Shown here piece by piece: positions 1 through 6,207 of a stretch of DNA of 6,790 bases. Origin of the DNA: Bacillota bacterium (GTDB lineage: Bacteria; Bacillota; Clostridia; Peptostreptococcales; Anaerovoracaceae); assembly GCA_017537495.1 (NCBI GenBank), contig JAFYKS010000013.1:1-6790 (forward strand), written 5' to 3'. Every line of letters starts with the position of its first letter. Position 1 is the stretch's first letter. Position numbers and translations under genes: made by a program. Below the pieces are notes generated by a model. The model made no database searches. It saw only the letters and a list, made by a program, of their open reading frames with translations, and was not told the DNA's origin.

Positions 1-1344
1 GACTGTTTGCTGGAAAAGGCCAGACCGAAGCCAACCGGAAAGCTGGACGGCGTCCACTGCGAAGGTCTGACCCACAGGGAGGCTCTGGTGCTTCTGCGTT
101 GTGAAATCCCGGAACAGAACGCGGACATTTTTAAGCTGGCAGAAGAAATCAAGATGGCATACTACGGCAACCGTATCGTCATGTTTGCACCGCTGTACCT
201 GTCCAACTACTGCGTCAACGGATGCCTCTACTGTCCATATCATCTGAAGAATAAGAACATCGCCAGAAAGAAGCTGACTCAGGAAGAGGTGAAGGCGGAA
301 GTGATTGCACTGCAGGATATGGGCCACAAACGCCTGGCTATCGAAGCGGGCGAAGACCCGAAGATGAATCCGATTGAGTATATTCTGGAGTGCATCGATA
401 CCATCTACAGTGTGAAACACAAGAACGGGGACATCCGCCGTGTCAATGTAAACATTGCTGCGACAACGGTCGAAAATTATCGAAAGCTGGCGGATGCGGG
501 AATCGGTACCTATATCCTTTTCCAGGAAACTTACCATAAGGAAAGCTACGAACACCTCCATCCGACCGGACCAAAGCACGATTATGCCTACCATACGGAG
601 GCCATGGACCGTGCTATGGAGGGCGGAATTGACGACGTGGGCCTTGGCGTTCTCTTTGGCCTGGAACTGTATAAGTATGAATTTGCCGGTCTGCTGATGC
701 ATGCAGAGCACCTGGAAGCAGTACATGGCGTTGGTCCTCACACCATCAGTGTGCCCCGCGTAAAGAAGGCGGATGACATTGATCCGGATATGTTTGATAA
801 CGGAATCAGTGACGAATTGTTCATCAAACTGGTGGCCTGCATCCGTATTGCGGTGCCTTATACCGGCATGATTATGTCTACACGTGAGTCTGCCGAAGTC
901 CGCGCAAAGACACTTAAGGTGGGGATTTCCCAGATTTCCGGTGCTTCCAGAACATCTGTGGGTGGCTATACGGAGGAAGAACGGCCTCATGACTCCGAAC
1001 AGTTTGACGTGTCCGACCAGCGTACACTGGACGAAGTAGTGGGATGGCTTATGGATATGGGTTATATTCCTTCCTTCTGCACCGCATGCTACCGGGAAGG
1101 CCGCACCGGCGACCGGTTCATGTCTCTGCTGAAAACCGGTCAGATGATCAACTGCTGCCATCCGAATGCTTTGATGACATTATCCGAGTTTTTGGAAGAT
1201 TATGCATCTGAAGAAACTCGTGAAACTGGTTATAAGCTGATTGAAAAGGAACTGGCAAACATTCCGAAGGAAAAGGTCCGTGCCATTGCGGCAGAAAATA
1301 TCGAAGCCATCCGCAATGCCGGCGGCCGTGATTTCCGCTTCTAG
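1..1344 (+). CDS. hydG: [FeFe]-hydrogenase H-cluster maturation radical SAM enzyme HydG (tyrosine lyase), 5' partial
   Basis: HydG cleaves tyrosine with a radical-SAM cluster to p-cresol and dehydroglycine, giving the CO and cyanide ligands (carried on an Fe synthon) of the [FeFe]-hydrogenase H-cluster. It acts in the cytoplasm with HydE and HydF. Seen here: the radical-SAM motif CX3CX2C, read as CVNGCLYC and encoded around 211-234, and the C-terminal CX2CX22C motif of the second cluster, with Cys codons at 1078, 1087 and 1156. That second motif separates HydG from its relative ThiH. The frame is open to base 1, so the gene is cut by the window edge. The TTG at 7 is probably not the real start, because the 447 visible codons fall somewhat short of the usual length of about 470. 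The stop TAG at 1342-1344 is 9 nt before hydF, so the two are co-transcribed. No frame damage is seen. Confidence 0.96.
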   Translation, partial: DCLLEKARPKPTGKLDGVHCEGLTHREALVLLRCEIPEQNADIFKLAEEIKMAYYGNRIVMFAPLYLSNYCVNGCLYCPYHLKNKNIARKKLTQEEVKAEVIALQDMGHKRLAIEAGEDPKMNPIEYILECIDTIYSVKHKNGDIRRVNVNIAATTVENYRKLADAGIGTYILFQETYHKESYEHLHPTGPKHDYAYHTEAMDRAMEGGIDDVGLGVLFGLELYKYEFAGLLMHAEHLEAVHGVGPHTISVPRVKKADDIDPDMFDNGISDELFIKLVACIRIAVPYTGMIMSTRESAEVRAKTLKVGISQISGASRTSVGGYTEEERPHDSEQFDVSDQRTLDEVVGWLMDMGYIPSFCTACYREGRTGDRFMSLLKTGQMINCCHPNALMTLSEFLEDYASEETRETGYKLIEKELANIPKEKVRAIAAENIEAIRNAGGRDFRF

Positions 1345-1348
1345 GAGG
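1343..1348 (+). promoter_or_regulatory. Ribosome binding site of hydF, overlapping the hydG stop
   Basis: AGGAGG begins inside the TAG stop codon of hydG and ends 5 nt before ATG 1354. It decides the hydF start: the alternative GTG at 1348 shares its first base with this site and could not be served by it. Confidence 0.85.
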
Positions 1349-1353
1349 TGCCT

Positions 1354-2586
1354 ATGAGTTTTAACGAAACTGTATCTGCAGAACGGATTCATATTGGATT
1401 TTTCGGTCTGCGGAATGTCGGCAAATCCAGCCTGGTCAATGCAGTGACCGGTCAGAACCTTTCTCTGGTTTCAGATGTGAAGGGAACTACCACAGACCCT
1501 GTCCGCAAGGCCATGGAACTTCTGCCCCTTGGGCCGGTGGTCATCATCGATACGCCGGGAATCGACGATGAAGGCCAGCTGGGACAGATGCGTGTGGAGC
1601 GGGCACGCCAGGTGCTGCGGTATACTGACATCGCTGTCCTTGTGGCTGACGAATCAAAACATCTGCAGCCGGCTGACCGGGAGCTTCTGGACATGTTCCG
1701 CCAGCGGCAGATTCCGTATATCATCGCCTATAATAAATGCGACCTGCTGGATCATATTCCGGCTGAAAGTGACGGAAATGAAATCCATGTCAGTGCGAGA
1801 GAAGGCACTGGCATTCATGAACTGAAAGAGCGGCTGGGAAACCTGGCCAGGGTAAACGGAGAAAAACAGAAAAAACTGATTGGAGATCTGCTGAATCCGG
1901 GAGATCTGGTAATTCTGGTAACCCCGATTGATGAATCGGCACCAAAGGGACGGATGATTTTGCCGCAGCAGATGGTGCTCCGTGATGTCCTTGATGCAGG
2001 AGCCATGGCCATGGTCTGCAGGGAGACGGAACTGGAGCAGACACTGCGCTGCCTGGGGCCGGACCGAAGACCTCGTATGGTAATTACTGACTCTCAGGTG
2101 TTTGGGTATGTGTCAAAGATTATACCGGAGGACATTCCTCTGACCAGTTTCAGTATACTGATGGTGCGGTATAAGGGGAATCTGGAGGCGGCAGTTCATG
2201 GTGCCGTCCAGCTTAGCCGGCTGAAGGCCGGTGACCGGGTGCTGATTTCCGAAGGCTGTACCCATCACCGGCAGTGCAATGACATCGGTACGGTAAAGAT
2301 GCCGGGCTGGATCTGCGGTTATACAGGACTGCAGCAGGGCGAAGATGGTATCCTTTTTGAATTCACTTCCGGAGGGCAGTTCCCGGATGACCTCAGCCCA
2401 TACAGTCTCGTTGTCCACTGCGGCGGCTGCATGCTTAACGACAGGGAAATGGAGCACAGGACCAGACTGGCAGCAGCTTCCGGCATTCCAATGACCAATT
2501 ACGGTATAGCCATCGCGCAGATGCATGGAATTCTGAAGCGAAGTGTTCAGATGTTTCCAGATGCACTGGATGCAATAGAAGATTAA
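1354..2586 (+). CDS. hydF: [FeFe]-hydrogenase maturation GTPase/scaffold HydF
   Basis: HydF is the scaffold on which the di-iron subcluster is assembled before transfer to the hydrogenase apoprotein; GTP turnover gates its interactions with HydE and HydG. The 410-residue protein has an N-terminal GTPase domain with P-loop GLRNVGKS (residues 18-25), G3 DTPG (66-69), G4 NKCD (127-130) and G5 SA (147-148). A middle dimerisation region follows. The C-terminal cluster-binding domain carries C302-T-H304, then H355-C356-G-G-C359, matching the family pattern CxH...HCxxC. All key residues are present. I chose ATG 1354 over the in-frame GTG at 1348, because AGGAGG at 1343-1348 overlaps that GTG and sits 5 nt before the ATG. 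The same ribosome site overlaps the hydG stop codon, suggesting translational coupling. hydE is not visible and may lie upstream of the window. Confidence 0.96.
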   Translation: MSFNETVSAERIHIGFFGLRNVGKSSLVNAVTGQNLSLVSDVKGTTTDPVRKAMELLPLGPVVIIDTPGIDDEGQLGQMRVERARQVLRYTDIAVLVADESKHLQPADRELLDMFRQRQIPYIIAYNKCDLLDHIPAESDGNEIHVSAREGTGIHELKERLGNLARVNGEKQKKLIGDLLNPGDLVILVTPIDESAPKGRMILPQQMVLRDVLDAGAMAMVCRETELEQTLRCLGPDRRPRMVITDSQVFGYVSKIIPEDIPLTSFSILMVRYKGNLEAAVHGAVQLSRLKAGDRVLISEGCTHHRQCNDIGTVKMPGWICGYTGLQQGEDGILFEFTSGGQFPDDLSPYSLVVHCGGCMLNDREMEHRTRLAAASGIPMTNYGIAIAQMHGILKRSVQMFPDALDAIED

Positions 2587-2590
2587 AAAT

Positions 2591-2634
2591 GAAGTGGCAG
2601 TCTCAAAATAAAATAATTTTGAGACTGCCACTTC
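2591..2634. terminator. Bidirectional intrinsic terminator between hydF and the convergent C45 gene
   Basis: A perfect 19-bp inverted repeat (arms 2591-2609 and 2616-2634) with a 6-nt A-rich loop lies just after the hydF stop and 41 bp beyond the end of the convergent minus-strand gene. On the minus strand the stem is followed by ATTTTTAATC, a good U-tract. On the plus strand it is followed by the looser GTTTACTTTATATTT. It therefore probably ends both transcripts, more strongly the minus-strand one. This is the main content of the gap 2587-2674. Confidence 0.88.
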
Positions 2635-2674
2635 GTTTACTTTATATTTCTACTTTATGTAAGAAGTTATTATC

Positions 2675-3745
2675 TTAAAGACTGAATTCCTGATATGGAT
2701 ACTGACAAGGTTGCGGAGAAACCCAAATTTTACCCTCTTCAGGCATAGAAATAATGGAAATTAAGGTGCGGAATTTCTCATGCGCTGGTCCGTCTTCATC
2801 GCAATGGCGGCATATGCTATCCGGATAACCGCGGTGGTCGGTTAACAGTTCTTTCATTACATCTACATCTATTTCACCGAAGTGTTCTTCCATCAGCTGC
2901 TTCATACGGTATTGGCGCAGGAATGTATCTGGGAAGGATGTCTGATCTGCCATATCACGATCCTGAAGGAAATGGGTCAAGAAATGATTAGAGTGGGTCA
3001 TAATATCCCGATCTGGCAGCAAAATACCACATTTGTCTGGTGTTACTTCGACGTCCAGAATATCCCCATCTTTGCCGGCGATTAGATGATTCAGCGCGAT
3101 GGCGTTCTGGCACTGCGTAATGCACCGGAGCGCATCGGGAACATTTTTGCTGAGAAGTGCCTTTTGTGCTGATACTACTGCAGGAACACCGACAATTGAT
3201 TTTGGCCAGCAGAGAACATTTGCATAATGTGCAATTCCCAGGGAGTTGATACCGAACTGGAGCAGCTGCCCTGCAATTGAAGTACCGATGATTTCCGGAC
3301 CATTTTCAGGTTTTAATTTCATTACAACCATGGCTGCACCATCAAACCAGTCAAAGTGCTGGCCCGCAATGGTTTTTCCGCCCTTTGTAGCTTTTCCGGA
3401 TGCGGCAAAAGATGTACACCCGCCAATATATAAGGGACCTGTTACATCCATTTCAAAACTGCCTTGATGGAACAGTGCCTCATTTACAGAAATACCTGCA
3501 CCTTCCGCAATGCCTTCTATCTCTTCCATAAACTCTGGTGCGTAAGCACAAATTGGATCTGCGAAAATGGATGACTTTTCTACAATGACATCCATTGGTG
3601 TGCCTGGCATAACCACAGACAGTGCATTTTCCCAGTATGCGTGCATATCCTTTATTTCTTCCCTGCATTCTTCGCCATACTGACGTCCGATTTCTTTCCA
3701 TGTACCTTTAAATTCATGTAACGTAAAGCTGGTTTGCGATTTCAT
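2675..3745 (-). CDS. C45-family autoproteolytic Ntn hydrolase / acyl-CoA:6-aminopenicillanate acyltransferase-like protein
   Basis: This 356-residue protein resembles peptidase family C45, whose founder is fungal isopenicillin-N acyltransferase. Such proteins are made as precursors that cut themselves before a cysteine, which then becomes the N-terminal nucleophile. Seen here: an N-terminal domain with the family-like GRQYGEE (residues 20-26), the segment GGCTSFA with the likely cleavage Gly109/Cys110, GQHFDW (128-133), LNHLIAGKDGDILDVEV (218-234) and THSNHF (250-255). Total length and cleavage position are close to the fungal enzyme (about 357 residues, Gly102/Cys103). No signal peptide or membrane segment is seen, so it is probably cytoplasmic. 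The start ATG (3743-3745) follows AAAGGGGG at 6-nt spacing. The gene is monocistronic, convergent with hydF and divergent from the T-box operon. The natural substrate cannot be read from sequence: amide hydrolysis or acyl transfer from an acyl-CoA are both possible. The family call is firm; the reaction is open. Confidence 0.85.
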   Translation of the reverse strand: MKSQTSFTLHEFKGTWKEIGRQYGEECREEIKDMHAYWENALSVVMPGTPMDVIVEKSSIFADPICAYAPEFMEEIEGIAEGAGISVNEALFHQGSFEMDVTGPLYIGGCTSFAASGKATKGGKTIAGQHFDWFDGAAMVVMKLKPENGPEIIGTSIAGQLLQFGINSLGIAHYANVLCWPKSIVGVPAVVSAQKALLSKNVPDALRCITQCQNAIALNHLIAGKDGDILDVEVTPDKCGILLPDRDIMTHSNHFLTHFLQDRDMADQTSFPDTFLRQYRMKQLMEEHFGEIDVDVMKELLTDHRGYPDSICRHCDEDGPAHEKFRTLISIISMPEEGKIWVSPQPCQYPYQEFSL

Positions 3746-3788
3746 GGTTATCCCCCTTTATGTATATCTTAGCGGAATTTATGTGGCC

Positions 3789-3817
3789 ATTATACACCCG
3801 AAGGAAGATATCGTCAA
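3789..3817 (-). promoter_or_regulatory. Sigma-A promoter of the C45 gene
   Basis: Read on the minus strand: -35 TTGACG (3817-3812), a 17-nt spacer, and a perfect -10 TATAAT (3794-3789). Transcription would start near 3782 and give a leader of about 35-40 nt before ATG 3745. A small palindrome (3821-3835) lies just upstream of the -35 box. Confidence 0.8.
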
Positions 3818-3820
3818 GTA

Positions 3821-3835
3821 AATTTTCAGAAAATT
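3821..3835. repeat. Short AT-rich palindrome between the divergent promoters
   Basis: AATTTTCAGAAAATT has two 6-bp arms around a 3-bp centre. It lies 3 bp upstream of the -35 box of the C45 promoter and about 60 bp upstream of the T-box promoter. It could be an operator or simply AT-rich upstream DNA; nothing identifies a binding protein. Confidence 0.35.
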
Positions 3836-3893
3836 CAGTAAATAATGTTGTTTGAAACCAACGAAAAATATATTGCAAGATGAGAAAAATATG

Positions 3894-3922
3894 TTGACAA
3901 TAAACAAAAATGGTAGTAACAT
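3894..3922 (+). promoter_or_regulatory. Sigma-A promoter of the T-box operon
   Basis: A consensus -35 TTGACA (3894-3899), a 17-nt spacer and a weaker -10 TAACAT (3917-3922, 4 of 6 to consensus) lie about 40 bp before T-box stem I. Transcription should start near 3929. Two copies of GAAAAATAT (3863-3871 and 3884-3892), spaced 21 bp or two helical turns apart, lie upstream and could act as an AT-rich UP element. Confidence 0.75.
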
Positions 3923-4039
3923 AGCCGTAACAATCAAATATGTTGTACACAAAAATGCGATGAGCAGAAACCAGTAGGTTGGAAAGAACCTGGAGAGAGT
4001 TGCCGGTTGGTGCGAGGCAATGGGGGCGTCCTTCTCGAA

Positions 4040-4042
4040 TTC
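4040..4042 (+). promoter_or_regulatory. T-box specifier triplet UUC (Phe)
   Basis: The triplet follows the conserved GAA of the S-turn, faces AGTA on the 5' strand of stem I, and is followed by the conserved purine. It also lies directly above the closing helix TTCTG of stem I. This position matches the specifier in canonical T-boxes. A shift by one base would read AUU or UCA but would break the GAA and purine placement. Confidence 0.75.
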
Positions 4043-4161
4043 ATTCTGTTAGCAGTGCACTGAACAGGAGAAATCCTCTGTAGGATGCAACGGGAGTTCC
4101 CGTCACAGAACTAGGGTATGTCAGTACCCGATAAGGCTGTCACCGTGAGGTGACGGCGAAC

Positions 4162-4198
4162 TGAGGTGGTACCACGGGATATTGATTTTCTCGTCCTC
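4162..4198 (+). promoter_or_regulatory. T-box sequence and antiterminator
   Basis: TGAGGTGGTACCACGG (4162-4177) is the hallmark T-box element. The antiterminator forms from GAGG (4163-4166) with CCTC (4195-4198) and ACGGGA (4174-4179) with TCTCGT (4189-4194). This leaves the canonical 7-nt bulge TGGTACC (4167-4173), whose TGGT pairs with the tRNA NCCA end. Its 3' strand is shared with the terminator, so the two folds exclude each other. Confidence 0.92.
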
Positions 4199-4235
4199 TG
4201 TATTCATAATCGGAATGCGGAGGGCGTTTTTGTTT
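4192..4235 (+). terminator. T-box regulated intrinsic terminator
   Basis: A 14-bp stem, 4192-4205 with 4213-4226 (including G-U pairs), closes a 7-nt loop and is followed by TTTTTGTTT (4227-4235). Bases 4192-4198 are also the 3' strand of the antiterminator, which explains the switch. It lies 43 nt before the start codon of the ligase gene. Confidence 0.92.
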
Positions 4236-4278
4236 CCCCTTTCTCACTCCGAAGCTCCAGAAAGGAAAGGTGGTTAAC

Positions 4279-5586
4279 ATGACACAGAACTATTATCAGA
4301 AAGAAATTGAAACCATGCAGAGGGAAGACATGAGAAAACTCCAGTCTGAAAAATTGGTGAAACAGGTAAAACACGTCTACGAAAACGTCCCTTATTACCG
4401 TAATCTCATGGACGAAAAAGGTGTGAAGCCGGAAGATATCAAGGGTATTGACGATCTCCACAAGCTTCCGTTTCTCAGTAAGGCAGATCTTAGGGATGCA
4501 TATCCTTACGGCTTGCTGGCAACGCCTCTGGCAGACTGCGTGAAAATTCACTCCACCTCCGGCACTACCGGACGCCGGGTGGTAGCATTCTATACACAGA
4601 AGGATGTAGATCTCTGGGAAGACTGCTGTGCCCGTGCCATCACAGCTGCAGGCGGCACCAATGAGGACGTTTGCCAGGTTGCATACGGCTACGGTCTCTT
4701 CACAGGTGGTGCCGGCCTCAATGGCGGCTCCCATAAAGTGGGATGCTTGACCCTGCCTATGTCATCCGGCAATACCGACCGTCAGATTCAGTTCATGATG
4801 GACCTGCAGGCTTCCATTCTCTGCTGCACTCCTTCCTATGCCGCATATATCGGTGAAACCCTGAAAGAACAGGGATACAAACCGGAAGATATTCCTTTGA
4901 AGGCTGGGATTTTCGGGGCAGAACCCTGGACAGAAGAAATGCGACAGGGCATCGAAGCAACCCTGGGTATCAAGGCTTACGACATTTACGGCTTGACAGA
5001 AACCACAGGTCCCGGCGTAGCATTCGAATGCAGCGAGCAGTCCGGCATGCACATTAACGAAGACCACTTCTATGCAGAAATCATCGACCCTGACACTGGA
5101 GAAGTTCTGCCGGAAGGTTCCAAAGGCGAGCTGGTATTCACCTCTCTGGATAAGGAAGCATTCCCGCTTCTCCGGTATCGTACCCGTGACATTTGCATGC
5201 TTTCCCGCAAAAAATGCTCCTGCGGACGTACTCTCATCAAGATGGCTAAGCCGATGGGCAGAACCGACGACATGCTGATCATCCGTGGTGTAAACGTATT
5301 CCCTAGCCAGATTGAAGCCGTTCTGCTGAAGGAAGGATACGAACCAAACTATCAGATTATCGTCGACCGTGTAAACAATACAGATACTTTCGAAGTGAAA
5401 GTAGAAATGACTTCCGATCGTTTCACAGACAAGGTCCGCGATATTCTGGCTATGGAAAAAGCTCTGGCGGCTGCGATGAAGACTATGCTGGGCATCAATC
5501 CAACTATCCACCTGGTGGCACCAAAGTCCATCACCAGAAGTGAAGGAAAGGCAGTCCGTGTTATTGACAAGAGAAAACTCGTATAA
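4279..5586 (+). CDS. paaK: Phenylacetate-CoA ligase family (arylacetate-CoA ligase)
   Basis: Phenylacetate-CoA ligases activate phenylacetate or related arylacetates with ATP and CoA through an acyl-adenylate, in the cytoplasm. The 435-residue product has the usual family length and all core adenylation motifs: STSGTTGRR (92-100), YGLTE (237-241), YRTRD (300-304), GRTDDMLIIRG (327-337), and a C-terminal SEGKAVRV in which Lys424 is the expected catalytic lysine. A C-X-C pair (residues 313-315, KKCSCGRT) is typical of this branch. ATG 4279 is preferred over GTG 4270, because the ribosome site AAAGGTGG (4266-4273) overlaps that GTG and lies 5 nt before the ATG. It is the first gene of a Phe-type T-box operon, with the ACT protein 20 bp downstream. 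That control suggests a role in making an aromatic amino acid from its arylacetate rather than in aerobic phenylacetate breakdown, since no paaABCE-type genes are near. Indoleacetate or hydroxyphenylacetate remain possible substrates. Confidence 0.92.
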   Translation: MTQNYYQKEIETMQREDMRKLQSEKLVKQVKHVYENVPYYRNLMDEKGVKPEDIKGIDDLHKLPFLSKADLRDAYPYGLLATPLADCVKIHSTSGTTGRRVVAFYTQKDVDLWEDCCARAITAAGGTNEDVCQVAYGYGLFTGGAGLNGGSHKVGCLTLPMSSGNTDRQIQFMMDLQASILCCTPSYAAYIGETLKEQGYKPEDIPLKAGIFGAEPWTEEMRQGIEATLGIKAYDIYGLTETTGPGVAFECSEQSGMHINEDHFYAEIIDPDTGEVLPEGSKGELVFTSLDKEAFPLLRYRTRDICMLSRKKCSCGRTLIKMAKPMGRTDDMLIIRGVNVFPSQIEAVLLKEGYEPNYQIIVDRVNNTDTFEVKVEMTSDRFTDKVRDILAMEKALAAAMKTMLGINPTIHLVAPKSITRSEGKAVRVIDKRKLV

Positions 5587-5606
5587 ACAGAGAAAGGAGA
5601 ATTATC

Positions 5607-6038
5607 ATGGCTATTAAACAGTTAACCATATTCGTAGAAAACAAGCAGGGTACCGTGGTTTCCGTTACAGAAACACTTTCGAAACAGAACATTAATCTTC
5701 GTGCAATGTCCATTGCAGAAACTCAGGAGTTCGGTATCCTTCGTCTCATCGTAAATGACGCAGCGACTGCAGCAAAAATTTTGGCTGAGGAAGGTCATCT
5801 CATCAAGATAACGGATGTAGTGGGTATTAAAATTGGCGATGAACCTGGCAGCCTTTCTGAAGCACTGAAGGTTTTAGATGAGCATAATATCAATATGGAA
5901 TACCTCTACGCATTTATGTCCCGTACGGAAAAGCACGCCTACGTTGTAATTCGTGTTGAAGATAATGCATTAGCAGAAACCAAACTCTCAGCTGCAGGAT
6001 TCAAGCTTATAACGCAGGAAGACGTAGAAAAATTATAG
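5607..6038 (+). CDS. Tandem ACT-domain protein (putative amino-acid sensor)
   Basis: This 143-residue protein is two ACT domains end to end and nothing else: roughly residues 1-68 (QLTIFVENKQGTVVSV ... FGILRLIV) and 71-143 (VGIKIGDEPGSLSEAL ... HAYVVIRVED). Each starts with the ACT pattern of a beta strand, a turn glycine (Gly15; Pro-Gly near residue 80) and a helix. ACT domains bind small ligands, usually amino acids, at dimer interfaces. Stand-alone tandem ACT proteins often sit beside phenylacetate-CoA ligase genes in anaerobes, sometimes with indolepyruvate ferredoxin oxidoreductase. ATG 5607 follows AAAGGAG (5593-5599) at 7-nt spacing, and the gap to the ligase gene is only 20 bp. The protein is therefore co-transcribed under the T-box and probably senses an aromatic amino acid or modulates the ligase. 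The ligand and partner are inference; the domain call is strong. Confidence 0.88.
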   Translation: MAIKQLTIFVENKQGTVVSVTETLSKQNINLRAMSIAETQEFGILRLIVNDAATAAKILAEEGHLIKITDVVGIKIGDEPGSLSEALKVLDEHNINMEYLYAFMSRTEKHAYVVIRVEDNALAETKLSAAGFKLITQEDVEKL

Positions 6039-6082
6039 TCGATCCTTCTTTGAGGGTACACAGAGTGGTCTTCACCTGTTCC

Positions 6083-6116
6083 AGCTGCAGGATAGCAATA
6101 TCCCGCAGCTCTTTTT
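6083..6116 (+). terminator. Intrinsic terminator of the ligase-ACT operon
   Basis: A 12-bp stem (6083-6094 with 6099-6110, one A-C mismatch) is capped by a GCAA tetraloop and followed by CTTTTT (6111-6116). It lies 45 nt after the ACT stop codon and ends the operon before the separate promoter of the downstream gene. Confidence 0.9.
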
Positions 6117-6126
6117 ATGCACAAAT

Positions 6127-6146
6127 CCATTGAAAACCATTGAAAA
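6127..6146 (+). repeat. Tandem 10-bp repeat upstream of the yacL-like promoter
   Basis: CCATTGAAAA occurs twice head to tail (6127-6136 and 6137-6146), about one helical turn per copy, and ends 26 bp before the -35 box. It could be an activator site or an AT-rich UP-like element, or chance. No known regulator motif is recognised. Confidence 0.4.
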
Positions 6147-6172
6147 ACCACATGTTTTCACAGGGACGTCAC

Positions 6173-6201
6173 TTGACATAATAAAGTAAGATTAGTATAC
6201 T
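6173..6201 (+). promoter_or_regulatory. Strong sigma-A promoter of the yacL-like gene
   Basis: A consensus -35 TTGACA (6173-6178), a 17-nt spacer and -10 TATACT (6196-6201, 5 of 6). Transcription should start near 6208, leaving a leader of about 150 nt before the ATG at 6361. Confidence 0.85.
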
Positions 6202-6207
6202 ATAAAG

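Larger units (their letters stand above)
3930..4235 (+). promoter_or_regulatory. T-box riboswitch leader, probable tRNA-Phe specificity
   Basis: The leader binds a tRNA and lets transcription continue only when that tRNA is uncharged. Stem I base: CAGAA (3965-3969) pairs with TTCTG (4044-4048). The loop-E/S-turn signature is AGTA (3973-3976) opposite GAA (4037-4039), which is followed by the specifier TTC (4040-4042) and a purine A (4043). The distal part has the AGAGAG bulge (3994-3999) and a TTGCC/GGCAA hairpin (4000-4004/4016-4020) with the GGTTGGTGCGA loop. Further hairpins lie at 4066-4077, 4090-4103 and 4114-4129. Stem III is a 9-bp helix with a GTGA tetraloop (4136-4144/4149-4157). The T-box sequence, antiterminator and terminator follow. 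UUC codes for Phe. The acceptor-binding TGGT implies a tRNA with discriminator A, which fits tRNA-Phe and argues against bacterial tRNA-Trp (usually G). The class is certain; the Phe assignment rests on the specifier alignment. Confidence 0.93.

Noticed and set aside
1348..1350. GTG as the start of hydF
   Set aside because: It overlaps the AGGAGG ribosome site, whose spacing fits ATG 1354.
2113..2631. 172-codon minus-strand open frame antisense to the hydF 3' half
   Set aside because: It starts inside the terminator stem and overlaps the conserved HydF cluster-binding domain in antisense.
3714..3950. 78-codon minus-strand open frame upstream of the C45 gene
   Set aside because: It is out of frame with the C45 gene, covers both promoters, and would begin upstream of the C45 transcription start.
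3930..4235. T-box specific for Trp, given the possible indoleacetate substrate of the ligase
   Set aside because: No TGG lies at the specifier position, and the acceptor-binding TGGT calls for a tRNA with discriminator A, whereas bacterial tRNA-Trp usually has G.
4270..4272. GTG as the start of the ligase gene
   Set aside because: It lies inside the ribosome site AAAGGTGG, which is correctly spaced for ATG 4279.
4204..4734. 176-codon minus-strand open frame overlapping the T-box terminator and ligase start
   Set aside because: It lies antisense to the riboswitch and the ligase gene and its product has no recognisable domain.
4762..5511. 249-codon open frame on the minus strand inside the ligase gene
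   Set aside because: It is fully antisense to a gene with all motifs of its family, its translation is rich in Cys, Phe and His with no domain pattern, and no ribosome site or promoter was seen for it.
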